64,000 bases of DNA from Stieleria varia (GTDB taxonomy: Bacteria > Planctomycetota > Planctomycetia > Pirellulales > Pirellulaceae). Location of the stretch: positions 4,154,001-4,218,000 of the forward strand of contig NZ_CP151726.1 of NCBI RefSeq assembly GCF_038443385.1, in the 5' to 3' direction. Below are positions 40,774 through 49,129 of this stretch, piece after piece. Below the pieces are notes generated by a model. It searched no databases and was not told the DNA's origin. It was given only the letters and a program-made list of their open reading frames with translations. Within the stretch, counting starts at the first letter, position 1; every line of letters starts with the position of its first letter. The position numbers were made by a program, and so were the translations under genes.

Positions 40774-42216
40774 ATGGAAATCGAACCATCACTGAAGTGG
40801 TTGCTGGGCGTCTGTATCGTCATCTATCTCATCGTGATGTACGTGCTGGGCGTCATTGCCGGGCGAAAAATTCACGACGTCGATGATTTTCTCGTTGCCG
40901 GGCGCAAATTGCCGCTCTCTCTGGCGTGGATGACGCTGCTGGCAACTTGGTTTGGAGCCGGCACGATGCTGACGGCGGCGGATGAAGTAAGAGCGGGAGG
41001 ATTGCAACGCGCGGCGCTGGACCCATTGGGAGCTGGTACGTGCTTGATTCTGGCGGCACTCTTTGTCGCCGGACCGATGTGGCGAATGAACTTGTTGACC
41101 GTGCCGGATTTCTTTCGACGAAAATTTGGTCCCACTGCTGAGTTGATTTCGTCGCTAATCATGGTCCCCAGTTACTTTGGCTGGATCGCCGCTCAGTTCA
41201 CCGCGTTGGCTGCCGTGTTGAACCTGTTCTTTGATATTCCGCTGGTATGGGGAATCGCTTTGGTCGCGATCGTCGGCACCGGCTACACATTGATGGGCGG
41301 CATGTGGTCCGTCACCATGACGGACGCGGTTCAGATCTCGCTCGTGCTGATCGGATTATTGGTCCTGGGGACCGTCGTGCTGAGTGAGTTGGGCGGCGGC
41401 AGCCCGTGGGGCGGATTGATGCGTGTCGGGCAAGAAACTGATCCGCAGCGTTTGGTTTTGATTCCCCGTTCTTCGCTGAGTGAGTTAGTGGGTTGGCTGG
41501 GCGTCTTTGTCATTGGTGCATTGGGAAATTTGCCAGGGCAAGATCTGATGCAACGCGTGTTCTCATCGAACTCCCAGCGTACCGCCAAGCGAGCATGCTT
41601 CGTCGCGGGCGTCATGTACTTGCTGTTCGGAGCGATCCCGCTGTTGCTCGCGTTGGCAGGAAATCTGATTTTTCCTGGTGACGCGGAGTTGAACATCCTG
41701 CCCGCACTGGCGCATTCGTTTTTACACCCCGTCGTCGCGGTGATCTTTGTCGTTGCGTTGCTCTCGGCGATCCTGTCCACGATTGACAGCGCGATCCTCT
41801 CCCCAGCGAGCGTCTTGGCGCAGAATCTGTTTCCCCGATGCGGTGATTTTGATCCTCTGCGCAGCAATCGATTCGCCGTGTTGCTGGTCTCGGTGTGCAG
41901 CGTCGTGCTGGCGTATGTGGGAGAGAGTGCGTATGAGTTGCTGGAGGAAGCCTATCTGCTAACGCTCGTGGGTCTGTTTGTCCCCATGATGATCGGACTG
42001 TACAGCATCCCCAAGAACTCTGCCGCTGCCATCGCCAGCATGTTGGTCGGTACGGGACTATGGGCCATCCATTTCGTGATGGGCTGGGAATCCTTCTTGC
42101 AACCTTGGACGACGATGACGGTACCGCTTTCGATCGCGGCTACTCTCGGTGCGTTGCTCGCATATGCCGCATTCGATCCTCCCTGGCGAACGGTTTGGGC
42201 ACGTACGAACGCTTGA
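40774..42216 (+). CDS. sodium:solute symporter family transporter (SSS)
   Basis: A 480-residue membrane protein with about 13 helices. It shows '[20 protein letters not shown]', '[13 protein letters not shown]', '[20 protein letters not shown]' and '[20 protein letters not shown]', all SSS family landmarks, and '[20 protein letters not shown]', the segment with the sodium-binding Ser residues. It imports a solute with Na+; the solute cannot be predicted. The ATG at 40774 starts just before the first helix; the alternative at 40738 adds 12 residues of repeat-derived sequence. Confidence 0.92.
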   Translation: MEIEPSLKWLLGVCIVIYLIVMYVLGVIAGRKIHDVDDFLVAGRKLPLSLAWMTLLATWFGAGTMLTAADEVRAGGLQRAALDPLGAGTCLILAALFVAGPMWRMNLLTVPDFFRRKFGPTAELISSLIMVPSYFGWIAAQFTALAAVLNLFFDIPLVWGIALVAIVGTGYTLMGGMWSVTMTDAVQISLVLIGLLVLGTVVLSELGGGSPWGGLMRVGQETDPQRLVLIPRSSLSELVGWLGVFVIGALGNLPGQDLMQRVFSSNSQRTAKRACFVAGVMYLLFGAIPLLLALAGNLIFPGDAELNILPALAHSFLHPVVAVIFVVALLSAILSTIDSAILSPASVLAQNLFPRCGDFDPLRSNRFAVLLVSVCSVVLAYVGESAYELLEEAYLLTLVGLFVPMMIGLYSIPKNSAAAIASMLVGTGLWAIHFVMGWESFLQPWTTMTVPLSIAATLGALLAYAAFDPPWRTVWARTNA

Positions 42217-42301
42217 TTGCTGTCCGAGCTGATTCCGGTTCGTCATCCCATTGATCGGAATAAAGCGAACAATCGCGTTGTCCGCTAGAGATTGCCACGA
42301 C

Positions 42302-42337
42302 GTTGCGAAAAAGCAACACGTGTTGCGTTTACGCAAC
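42302..42337 (+). promoter_or_regulatory. three overlapping palindromes upstream of the Cys-rich gene pair, candidate operator
   Basis: Overlapping inverted repeats built from 'GTTGC/GCAAC': 42302-42317 ('gttgc' aaaaa-rich spacer 'gcaac'), 42313-42326 ('gcaacacgtgttgc', a perfect 14-bp palindrome) and 42322-42337 ('gttgcgtttacgcaac', perfect 7-bp arms). They lie about 100 bases before the ATG at 42434 and 86 after the symporter stop. Likely a regulator-binding cluster; the protein is unknown. Confidence 0.45.
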
Positions 42338-42433
42338 ATCGCTTCCGTAATCCGGTCCTACTGTTGGGTGAATGCTGTCGATCGGTCGGTCGACGGACAC
42401 CCGAGTTGCGATTCCTGATCATTGGAGAGTCTG

Positions 42434-43054
42434 ATGAGAATAGATGTAGCGCTGTTCTCTGTCTTGTCGCCCATAGTATTGTTTGCGCAGTTGATAACGC
42501 TCTCTGGGACGGCGTCCGCGCAGACGGTTGGTCTGCCCAATCACGGCGTTTGTCTTCCACAGCACAACGTTGTGCCCCACACTCAGATGAACCCCCTGTT
42601 CTGTTTGCCCGTTTTACCGGTCGAGCAAAACCCATTCTTGAATTGTCCGATCGAGACGTTCCCTTGCCCGCCCCTGATGACCGGGCCTCGATCGATCCTC
42701 CCAGGACGTGGTTATCCTGACGACTGCACCGCCACACCAACATGTCCGCCACCACCGCCGGAATGCAAGACATGCGGCTGCACCAGCTGCAAATCGGTCG
42801 AGGTTGAGCGAGTCCGAATCGTTGAATATCAGAGCGTTGTTCCGTTGGACGAGTGGGAAGTCGAAGAGTACACGGTGCCGTTCTGCGAAACACAGTGCGA
42901 TGACAATGGCGTCTGTACCGAGAAAGTCGGGACCAGAACCGTCAAACGACTGGTGAAGCGAACGAAATTACAACACGTCACGCTCACGAAACCTGAGATC
43001 TACCGAGAAACCGTCAATCTGTGCGTGACTTGTGAAGTCGCCGTCAAGAAATGA
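42434..43054 (+). CDS. Cys-rich secreted protein of unknown function, paralogue 1
   Basis: The ATG at 42434 has 'ggagag' just upstream. The 206-residue product has a signal peptide ending near 'GTASAQT', then a Pro/Cys-rich stretch ('CPPPPPECKTCGCTSCKSVE') and a basic, beta-like tail with 'CETQCDDNGVCTEKVGTRTV' followed by 'KRLVKRTK'. It shares this tail pattern with the next gene ('CECIENNGVCETTVG...KYVKRIRK'). Eight or more cysteines in a periplasmic protein suggest disulfides or metal binding. I know no family name. Confidence 0.7.
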   Translation: MRIDVALFSVLSPIVLFAQLITLSGTASAQTVGLPNHGVCLPQHNVVPHTQMNPLFCLPVLPVEQNPFLNCPIETFPCPPLMTGPRSILPGRGYPDDCTATPTCPPPPPECKTCGCTSCKSVEVERVRIVEYQSVVPLDEWEVEEYTVPFCETQCDDNGVCTEKVGTRTVKRLVKRTKLQHVTLTKPEIYRETVNLCVTCEVAVKK

Positions 43055-43101
43055 CCTCAACGAAATGACCGCGTTGGCCCCAAGCATTTTGAACCAGACC
43101 C

Positions 43102-43848
43102 ATGAAATACTTTCTCATTCTCCCCGTGTTTGCCGCGGTGCTGTTGTCCGGTTTGGTGGAATCCGACGAACAATCAAGCCCCGCCGCACCGCTTGATTGC
43201 GTCGCGACCGTCGCCCCGTTGGTTGAACAGGCAGAAAACAACGCCATTGAAGCCCGATTGGCCAGCACGTGGACACGACAACCAGAGCCGATGAAGTTCA
43301 ATGTCGTGCAAGAACCGCCTGAAAGCTCGCCATCGGATGACACTGTCGAATCACTCCGTCCGGCTGTTCAAGCGAGCACCAATGGTTGCGACTGCGTCGA
43401 CTGCAAGACCACCGTTTTACATCCCGTTGTGACTTGGGAATGGAGGACGGCGACTTTGGTGGCCGAAGTCTATGAGCCAGTTGAAACCGCGGAGCAGTAC
43501 TGCGAGTGCATCGAGAACAACGGCGTTTGCGAAACCACAGTCGGCGTCAAGAATGTTCGCAAGTACGTCAAACGAATTCGCAAATGGAATCAGCGGTATC
43601 GGTACCCGGTCATCAAATATGTCAACGCCGAGGTTCCTGTGCGTTGCGGTAAAGTCGTTCCAGGATGTCCGAGCGTGCCATTGCCACCGGTCCCAGGGAA
43701 CGCGTTGCTGGATGTCCCAGCCGATCCTGCTGTTCGATGGGTCATTGATTCTGCGCCGCCAGTCAACGATGCCAATCAGGACGTCTTTCTTGAGTATCAC
43801 CACGACTACCAAGGCTTTGATTACAACGCCATCCAAGATGTTCGTTGA
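43102..43848 (+). CDS. Cys-rich secreted protein of unknown function, paralogue 2
   Basis: A 248-residue protein with signal peptide (MKYFLILPVFAAVLLSGLVE). It repeats the plan of the upstream gene: 'GCDCVDCKTTVLHPVVTWEW', then 'YCECIENNGVCETTVGVKNV' and 'KYVKRIRKWNQRY'. The tail after this ('VRCGKVVPGCPSVPLPPVPG') is unique. The 47-base gap and shared strand mark a duplicated pair in one operon. The conserved unit is C-x(3)-x-N-G-V-C-x-x-x-V-G...V-K-R. No known function. Confidence 0.7.
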   Translation: MKYFLILPVFAAVLLSGLVESDEQSSPAAPLDCVATVAPLVEQAENNAIEARLASTWTRQPEPMKFNVVQEPPESSPSDDTVESLRPAVQASTNGCDCVDCKTTVLHPVVTWEWRTATLVAEVYEPVETAEQYCECIENNGVCETTVGVKNVRKYVKRIRKWNQRYRYPVIKYVNAEVPVRCGKVVPGCPSVPLPPVPGNALLDVPADPAVRWVIDSAPPVNDANQDVFLEYHHDYQGFDYNAIQDVR

Positions 43849-43986
43849 TCTGGAATGCCCGTGTGTTGCCAAATGTTTGGTGGTGCCGTGTGCTTTGAGC
43901 CGCTGGCCGTCAAGGCCACGGGTATTGGACGGTGTGCGTGTCGTTTGAAGTTGCAAAGACCCGGCCGCTGACGCGTCGCGGCGCAC

Positions 43987-45582
43987 TCAATCAACAGCCT
44001 CTGTGACTTTTTCTGACAAAGGTGACTTGGGGAGATAGTCGGTGGCAAATGCGGTGATCGCAGTTGCCAACTTTTCGGCGGTCGGCTCGAGCATGGATTT
44101 GGTTCGGAGTCTACCACCGAGTTCCAATTGAATTGCGTCCACACTGCCTTCTTCTTGGCTGCCGTGAGTGACCACGATGTAGCCACCGTCGAATGCATCG
44201 TGCTCCCGTTCGGTCGAGTCGACTTCAGGGACGATCGTCAATCCGGTCTTCGCCAACTGGCCGAACAAACTTGTCTCGCCGATCAATGCCTGTTCGCCAA
44301 ATCGGCTTGTCAGATTGCGAGTGGTTTTACCGTTTTGTGTACCGCGAAAGATCGCGACGGGATCGGCTGCTTGTCCATGAATGTCCAACAGCAGCCCGTG
44401 TCCCCAACGCTCGATGATCTCTCGACGAGCGTCCGAAATCGCTTGATGATAGGCGTCGTATGCGAGACGTGCATTATCGGATTCATATGCCCACTGAGCG
44501 CGCCGATTGACGTCGAGATACTTGCGATGAAATCGGGCAATGACGACATACGGTCGTTTGCCGAGTTGGCGTTGCAGTTCGTCGGCGAGTTTCTCGGTCA
44601 GTCGATCCGTGTTCGAATCCGCGACATTGACAAACTTTTTTGACCCGACACCGAGACGTTCGGGAACGTCTGGGATGCTATTTCGTCCGCCGTGGGGTGC
44701 CGACAGGATGATGGGCAACTCTCCGGTTTCGACATGGATGAGCGGATTGCTGGACGGTTGCTTTTCCGCGTTTGTCACACACGCATCAATGAATGCCGTG
44801 AACAATTTTCTCTGCAAATCGCTCTCGGGCATTTTCTCCGGATGCCATTGAACGCCCAGTAGAAAGCGGTTGGGATCGGTGGATTCAGTTGCTTCCACAA
44901 TACCATCGGGACTTTTTGCGACAATCCGCAGACCATTGCCCAGCCGAGCGACAGCCTGATGGTGAAACGAGTTCACTTCGAATCGTGTTTCGCCAAAGAT
45001 GTTGGCCAGTCGCGAGTCCGGTTCGAGGCGCACCATGTGAGTCACACCGCGATGATTCACATTGAAGGCTGACGGGATGTCTTGGTGAAGCGAGCCGCCG
45101 TGAGAAACATTGATCCATTGGCTGCCAAGACAGATGCCGAGCAAAGGTTTGTCCGATCGATTCACCCACGCGTCGAGAAGCGATTTTTCGAATCTGTATC
45201 GATCATCGCCCAGTAGGTTCACCGTCGGGTGCGGCTGCTCACCGTACTCTGACGGTGGAATGTCGGGACCGCCTGGCATCAGCAAGCCGTCGAGTTGCTC
45301 CAGGTAGCCGTTGATTCGGATTTCATTGCTGTCCGTGCAGGGCAGTACGACCGGGATGCCGCCTGAACTGCGGATCGCGTGAAGGTAGGTTTCACCGGCA
45401 AGGCTGGCGATTCCGATCAGTGGCTTGCGTGTCTCCGCTGACTCGCTTTTCTGTTGCGAGAGTTTGTCAGGCCGCGTGTCCTGGGCTGACAGGAGGCAAT
45501 ACGATGTGTGGAGGCCCGTGCCCATGGTTATCCACAGGGCTGCCAGGATACCAACGAGCAGAGAGACGGATAGACGCTTCAT
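43987..45582 (-). CDS. class I glutamine amidotransferase (PuuD/C26-like) fused to an N-formylglutamate amidohydrolase-like domain
   Basis: The 531-residue protein has a hydrophobic N-terminal segment ('LLVGILAALWITMGTGLH'), so it is probably exported or membrane-anchored. Residues about 55-275 form the amidotransferase: 'LDGLLMPGGPDIPPSEYG', nucleophile in 'PLLGICLGSQWINV', and the His-Glu pair in 'LGVQWHPEKMPES'. From about 290 comes 'LPIILSAPHGGRNSIPDVPE' and 'NTDRLTEKLADELQ', 'RFHRKYLDVNRRAQ', 'GLLLDIHGQAAD', the N-formylglutamate amidohydrolase fold. Together they could release glutamate from gamma-glutamyl and N-acyl precursors. The fusion is unusual. Confidence 0.88.
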   Translation of the reverse strand: MKRLSVSLLVGILAALWITMGTGLHTSYCLLSAQDTRPDKLSQQKSESAETRKPLIGIASLAGETYLHAIRSSGGIPVVLPCTDSNEIRINGYLEQLDGLLMPGGPDIPPSEYGEQPHPTVNLLGDDRYRFEKSLLDAWVNRSDKPLLGICLGSQWINVSHGGSLHQDIPSAFNVNHRGVTHMVRLEPDSRLANIFGETRFEVNSFHHQAVARLGNGLRIVAKSPDGIVEATESTDPNRFLLGVQWHPEKMPESDLQRKLFTAFIDACVTNAEKQPSSNPLIHVETGELPIILSAPHGGRNSIPDVPERLGVGSKKFVNVADSNTDRLTEKLADELQRQLGKRPYVVIARFHRKYLDVNRRAQWAYESDNARLAYDAYHQAISDARREIIERWGHGLLLDIHGQAADPVAIFRGTQNGKTTRNLTSRFGEQALIGETSLFGQLAKTGLTIVPEVDSTEREHDAFDGGYIVVTHGSQEEGSVDAIQLELGGRLRTKSMLEPTAEKLATAITAFATDYLPKSPLSEKVTEAVD

Positions 45583-45750
45583 CGTTTAGGCAAGACTTGT
45601 ATGGGGGCAACGGCGGAAAATGACAGGAAGGGATACGCAACATTGTAACGTGTGGGCCGACTCGGCCGGACGGCTCTGGTTTGAGCCCGGAGAGCGCTGG
45701 TTTGAGCCTGGAGTACTCCAGCTTCAGCGGTCGGGCGCGATAACACACTC
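45583..45750. other. intergenic region before R4
   Basis: Contains a direct duplication 'ggtttgagccc(g)gagagcgctggtttgagcctgga' at about 45677-45712. No gene seen. It should include the promoter of the amidotransferase fusion gene. Confidence 0.4.
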
Positions 45751-45883
45751 CTAGTGCATCGTCCAGTCTTAGAACGTGGGTTCGGTAGATGAGCCGTTTT
45801 GGCGTTAGCCACGGTTTTCGTGACACAACCGTGGCTAACGCCAAAACGGCTAACCCCAAAATCAAGACCGGACGATGCACTAG
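45751..45883. repeat. R4 element with inverted ends
   Basis: Begins 'ctagtgcatcgtccagtctt' and ends with the complement 'gaccggacgatgcactag'; inside, 'gccgttttggcgttagccac' pairs with 'gtggctaacgccaaaacggc'. It is a self-complementary element of 133 bp. A second copy with an internal duplication is at 56526-56700. Confidence 0.9.
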
Positions 45884-46062
45884 CCAGGATTATTCATCAG
45901 CCGCTGATGCGATAGCGTCCGGTTCCCGTGTATAGGTGCAAGAACCGGACGCTAACGCGTGGCGGCTGATGTGCGCAGACTGTTTTCGTGCGCATCCGCG
46001 CAAGCCGTTTCACGCAAACGTGTTGCGATGACTCTCGTGAGTCGAGTGAATATTCCGGGCTA
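45884..46062. repeat. R2 element, best full-length copy, with inverted ends
   Basis: Starts 'ccaggattattcatcagccg' and ends 'gagtgaatattccgggcta', which are imperfect inverted repeats. Internal arms 'gcgatagcgtccggttc' and 'gaaccggacgctaacgcg' pair. About 179 bp, flanked by R4 on the left and R3 on the right, so three MITE-like elements are nested side by side. Confidence 0.85.
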
Positions 46063-46065
46063 GCG

Positions 46066-46426
46066 CTGGGCTGTTCAAAATTTGGGGTTGTGGCACTATG
46101 CCGCCCCGCAAGTTTCTATCACCTCTCCCGGCGCAGCTGGTGGCCCCCAGTGAGCCTCAGGCGCTAGCCGTGGGCCTGAGGCTCTCCCGGGGCGCAGCTG
46201 GTGGTCCCCAGTGAGCCTCAGACGCTAGCCGTGGGCCTGAGGCGGATTGTGGTGCCGGCCCACGGCTAGCGCCTGAGGCGGATTGTGGTGCCGGCCCATG
46301 GCTAGCGCCTGAGGCGGATTGTGGTGCCGGCCCACGGCTAGCGCCTGAGGCTCACTCTGATTGCGATGCGTGGGACAAGAACATGGCCTGAGAAAACAAT
46401 GTCAACAACAAACTTTGAACAGCCCG
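46066..46426. repeat. R3 element with terminal inverted repeats
   Basis: Left end 'ctgggctgttcaaaatttgg' and right end 'caaactttgaacagcccgg' are inverted. Between them the 'gtgagcctcaggcgctagcc' hairpin arms recur several times with 'ggattgtggtgccggcccac' spacers at about 46240-46340. The right end lies 4 bases from the stop codon of the next gene, so transcription of that gene reads into it. Confidence 0.88.
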
Positions 46427-46429
46427 GCA

Positions 46430-48208
46430 CTAGAGCGGAAATTCGGCCGGTTTGGCGTACATCGGCAGGTGTCGGTAGTAGACTTCCAACGTCAACGTGC
46501 ACATCGCGGTGGTGTAGAGTCGTCCGCCGATGTCTCCCCACTTGTCTTTGAAGTGCCAGCTGCCGGCTTCGTGTCCCTGGGTCGCTTGCGTGCGAACCAA
46601 GTGGTCGCGAAGTTTGGCGTTCCACTGGTCCCAGTCGCGATGACGCCAGTGGTGCAAGGCCATGGTGGCGTAGTAATCGTGATAGACGTTCGTGAGTGTC
46701 GGTCCTCGCTGAGCCAGCTCATCGATCGCGTCGTCAAACGGAGAGTAGCCAGGTGTTTGCCCGAGGTACATCAACAGCGTCAGCGCGATCGCGGTGGTCG
46801 TCAGTTCGGGATCCGGTTTTTGGTAACCGAACGAGTAATTCTTTTCAGATTTCACGCCCATCAAAAACGCTTTCGCGTTGGGCAGTGTGTTGGTGCGCAA
46901 GTTGATGCCGGCGCGTTTTGCACCGACCAACGACAGAACTTGCCAACCCGTCAGCGTCGTGTCGCCGGGTTGGCCGGGAACGTATCCCCATGAACCGTTG
47001 GGATGTTGTGCGACGGAGGTAAAGAAGGCGCCTTTCTCGACAAGATGCATCAAGTCGGAATCGAATTCACCATCGTTCGCCGTCATCGACAAGGCTTCCG
47101 CGAGCGCCATCACTGCGATGCCGTGCCCGTACATGCTGCCCTGTTGCCAGTCGTAACCGAACTCGCTTTCGGCTGCGGCACTACGCAGGTAGTAGATCCC
47201 GCGTTTGACCGTGTCTGTGTATGGGCCGGTTTGATGCGTGTATCCGGCACCGAGAAAGGCCAGCAGCGCCAAGCCGGTTGCGCCGGTCGATGGCGTCGGA
47301 GTGTCGTCGGCATGCTTGGAATGCGTGCAGCGACCGTTGCATGGATCCAGATCCAGGTTGAAGGACCAGCTGCCATTTGGGCGTTGATGTTCGGCGAGCC
47401 AACGGAGTGCTTTCTCCACCGCTGCTTCGCTCGCACCGGACGCGCCGTACAGATCGCCGTACTTCTTGCGTCCCTCTGGAGTGCGTCCGCCCAAGCCACC
47501 GCCGGGCAGCAGCGTCAAATGATTCACCGCATTGGCATCGCCACCACTGAGCATCAGCGAGGCAACGCTGGGATCAATGGGTACAGCGTTCGGTGTGGTC
47601 GTGATGGACTTGGCAACCAAGTTGGTATCGTTGGGAGTGAGATCAAGCTGAACCGGCCTGTCGGCTTGATCTGCCACGCGGTTCACATCGTTGGTGTCGA
47701 GCTGTACCGTTTCGATCTGAACGTAATTGTCGGCATCTGATTCGGCAGTGGAGCCGTCCAGTGAGATCCCGTCGTTGGTGCCACGTTGGCCATAGGTCCA
47801 CAGGGCCAGCAGCAACATCACCAGAGTGTGGACAATGGTACTGATCAGCCAGGCGTAGGAACGCCAACTTGCCGTCGAGGTCGTGGGGGCATCGATCGCG
47901 TCGAGCAGTGGGATATCGTTGGTAATGCTTTCCGCAACGTTGCTTAGCGAGGTGTCTCGTGAATTGGTGAAAGATTCCTGCAGCTTTGTCACATTGTTTT
48001 CTGTCGACCGCGCAGCAACATCGGTAGCCACCGGAGGCGGCGTGGTAGAGGGTGCGGCAGTCCCACGCGAGGGTTCGACCGAACGCAGCACGTGCGTCGG
48101 CAAGGACGGCTGTACCGGTTCGGAATGGCATCGAGGGGGAGCCGCCACGAACGAACGATCGTCATCGTTGGGTTTCAGGAGACTGCTCACAACGGGGAGT
48201 TGGACCAT
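46430..48208 (-). CDS. membrane-anchored prenyltransferase/squalene-oxidase-fold (alpha-alpha toroid) protein
   Basis: 592 residues. An N-terminal Ser/Thr/Pro-rich cytoplasmic part is followed by one membrane helix ('LISTIVHTLVMLLLALWTYG', about residue 125-145) and then a large outer domain of repeated helices with 'ALRWLAEHQRPNGSWSFNLD', 'TGLALLAFLGAGYTHQTG', 'GHGIAVMALAEALSMTAN' and 'SVAQHPNGSWGYVPGQPGD'. These are the QW-like repeats of squalene cyclases and related proteins. No catalytic DXDD motif is obvious, so a binding or assembly role is likely. It follows the FHA gene by 61 bases. Confidence 0.85.
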   Translation of the reverse strand: MVQLPVVSSLLKPNDDDRSFVAAPPRCHSEPVQPSLPTHVLRSVEPSRGTAAPSTTPPPVATDVAARSTENNVTKLQESFTNSRDTSLSNVAESITNDIPLLDAIDAPTTSTASWRSYAWLISTIVHTLVMLLLALWTYGQRGTNDGISLDGSTAESDADNYVQIETVQLDTNDVNRVADQADRPVQLDLTPNDTNLVAKSITTTPNAVPIDPSVASLMLSGGDANAVNHLTLLPGGGLGGRTPEGRKKYGDLYGASGASEAAVEKALRWLAEHQRPNGSWSFNLDLDPCNGRCTHSKHADDTPTPSTGATGLALLAFLGAGYTHQTGPYTDTVKRGIYYLRSAAAESEFGYDWQQGSMYGHGIAVMALAEALSMTANDGEFDSDLMHLVEKGAFFTSVAQHPNGSWGYVPGQPGDTTLTGWQVLSLVGAKRAGINLRTNTLPNAKAFLMGVKSEKNYSFGYQKPDPELTTTAIALTLLMYLGQTPGYSPFDDAIDELAQRGPTLTNVYHDYYATMALHHWRHRDWDQWNAKLRDHLVRTQATQGHEAGSWHFKDKWGDIGGRLYTTAMCTLTLEVYYRHLPMYAKPAEFPL

Positions 48209-48269
48209 GATCCAGTATAGCTCGCCCGTAAAAATGCCGATTTCGCGAGCGATCCCGTTGCGATTGCTC

Positions 48270-49010
48270 TTACTTGAACAAGTTTCGCAGCGCGTTTTCC
48301 GCAGCGGCTTGAGAATCCTTGGGGCCTTTGGGCCTCAAGTGTTCGGGCAACTTTGTATGACCCGTTGAGTGGAGGTCCGGTTCTGGTTTGGATTTCGAGT
48401 CCGGTTCGGATTTCGAGTCCAGCTTTGCACCTGGTAACTGATGCGGCGTGTCCGTCTGCATCGCTGCTGCCTGACCGACTGGTTCTATCGTTTCAGGGGT
48501 GTCCTCGTTGTCACCGATTGGCAACTCATCCGAGATGGTGGACATGTTTGCGGGGTGATCCGCGACCGTTTGCGGGACGTGGAGTTCTGAGGCGAGGCGA
48601 TCCAGCTCATTGAGCAGGTCTGATCCGTGGATCGTCTCGGTGTCTGGGGGAGCAGGTGTCCTGCCGTCAGCGGGTTCCAGCTCCGAAACAGGTTTGCCCG
48701 ATTCCGCGTCGCGGATCGACGTGCGGAATGCGTGTTTGCCGACTTGGATGATACTGTGGTGAAACAGTTGGTAATCGACCTCAGCCGTGAGAGCCTTTTT
48801 GTTGACAAACGTTTGGTTTCGGCTGGAGAGATCGCGAATGAGGACTCTGTCGCCGTCGACACGAATCATGCAGTGTTTGCGACTTACACGGCTATCGGCG
48901 ATGGCAACCTCGCAATCGGGGGCTCGACCGATAACGATTTGCGCACCGTCGACCGGAACGCGTTGGCCACGTTGTTCACCGTTGAGTCTGAGGAGCTGAA
49001 GTCGAATCAA
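48270..49010 (-). CDS. FHA domain protein
   Basis: 246 residues. The first 95 form an FHA domain: 'VIGRAPDCEVAIADSRVSRK' with the conserved Arg and the S-x-x-H-like 'SRKHCMIRVDGDRVLIRDLS' and 'SRNQTFVNKKAL' (Asn). FHA domains bind phosphothreonine peptides. The rest is a low-complexity, Glu/Lys/Pro-rich tail ('LDSKSEPDSKSKPEPDLHST') with probable disorder. Neighbours are a GGDEF protein and the toroid-fold protein, which suggests a signalling unit. Confidence 0.9.
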   Translation of the reverse strand: MIRLQLLRLNGEQRGQRVPVDGAQIVIGRAPDCEVAIADSRVSRKHCMIRVDGDRVLIRDLSSRNQTFVNKKALTAEVDYQLFHHSIIQVGKHAFRTSIRDAESGKPVSELEPADGRTPAPPDTETIHGSDLLNELDRLASELHVPQTVADHPANMSTISDELPIGDNEDTPETIEPVGQAAAMQTDTPHQLPGAKLDSKSEPDSKSKPEPDLHSTGHTKLPEHLRPKGPKDSQAAAENALRNLFK

Positions 49011-49129
49011 GGGCTCGACGCGGTCAGAGAAGAAGAAGAGATGCAGCTACACGTGGAGCTGTTGACTTCCCGCATCGTAGGGCAAGCAGATGAAGATTTG
49101 ACCAGCATCTGACGCTTGAATCATTTTGA

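Noticed and set aside
47003-47740. 245-codon plus-strand frame opposite the toroid-fold gene
   Set aside because: Antisense to a gene with a membrane helix and repeated helical units; no domain or ribosome site.
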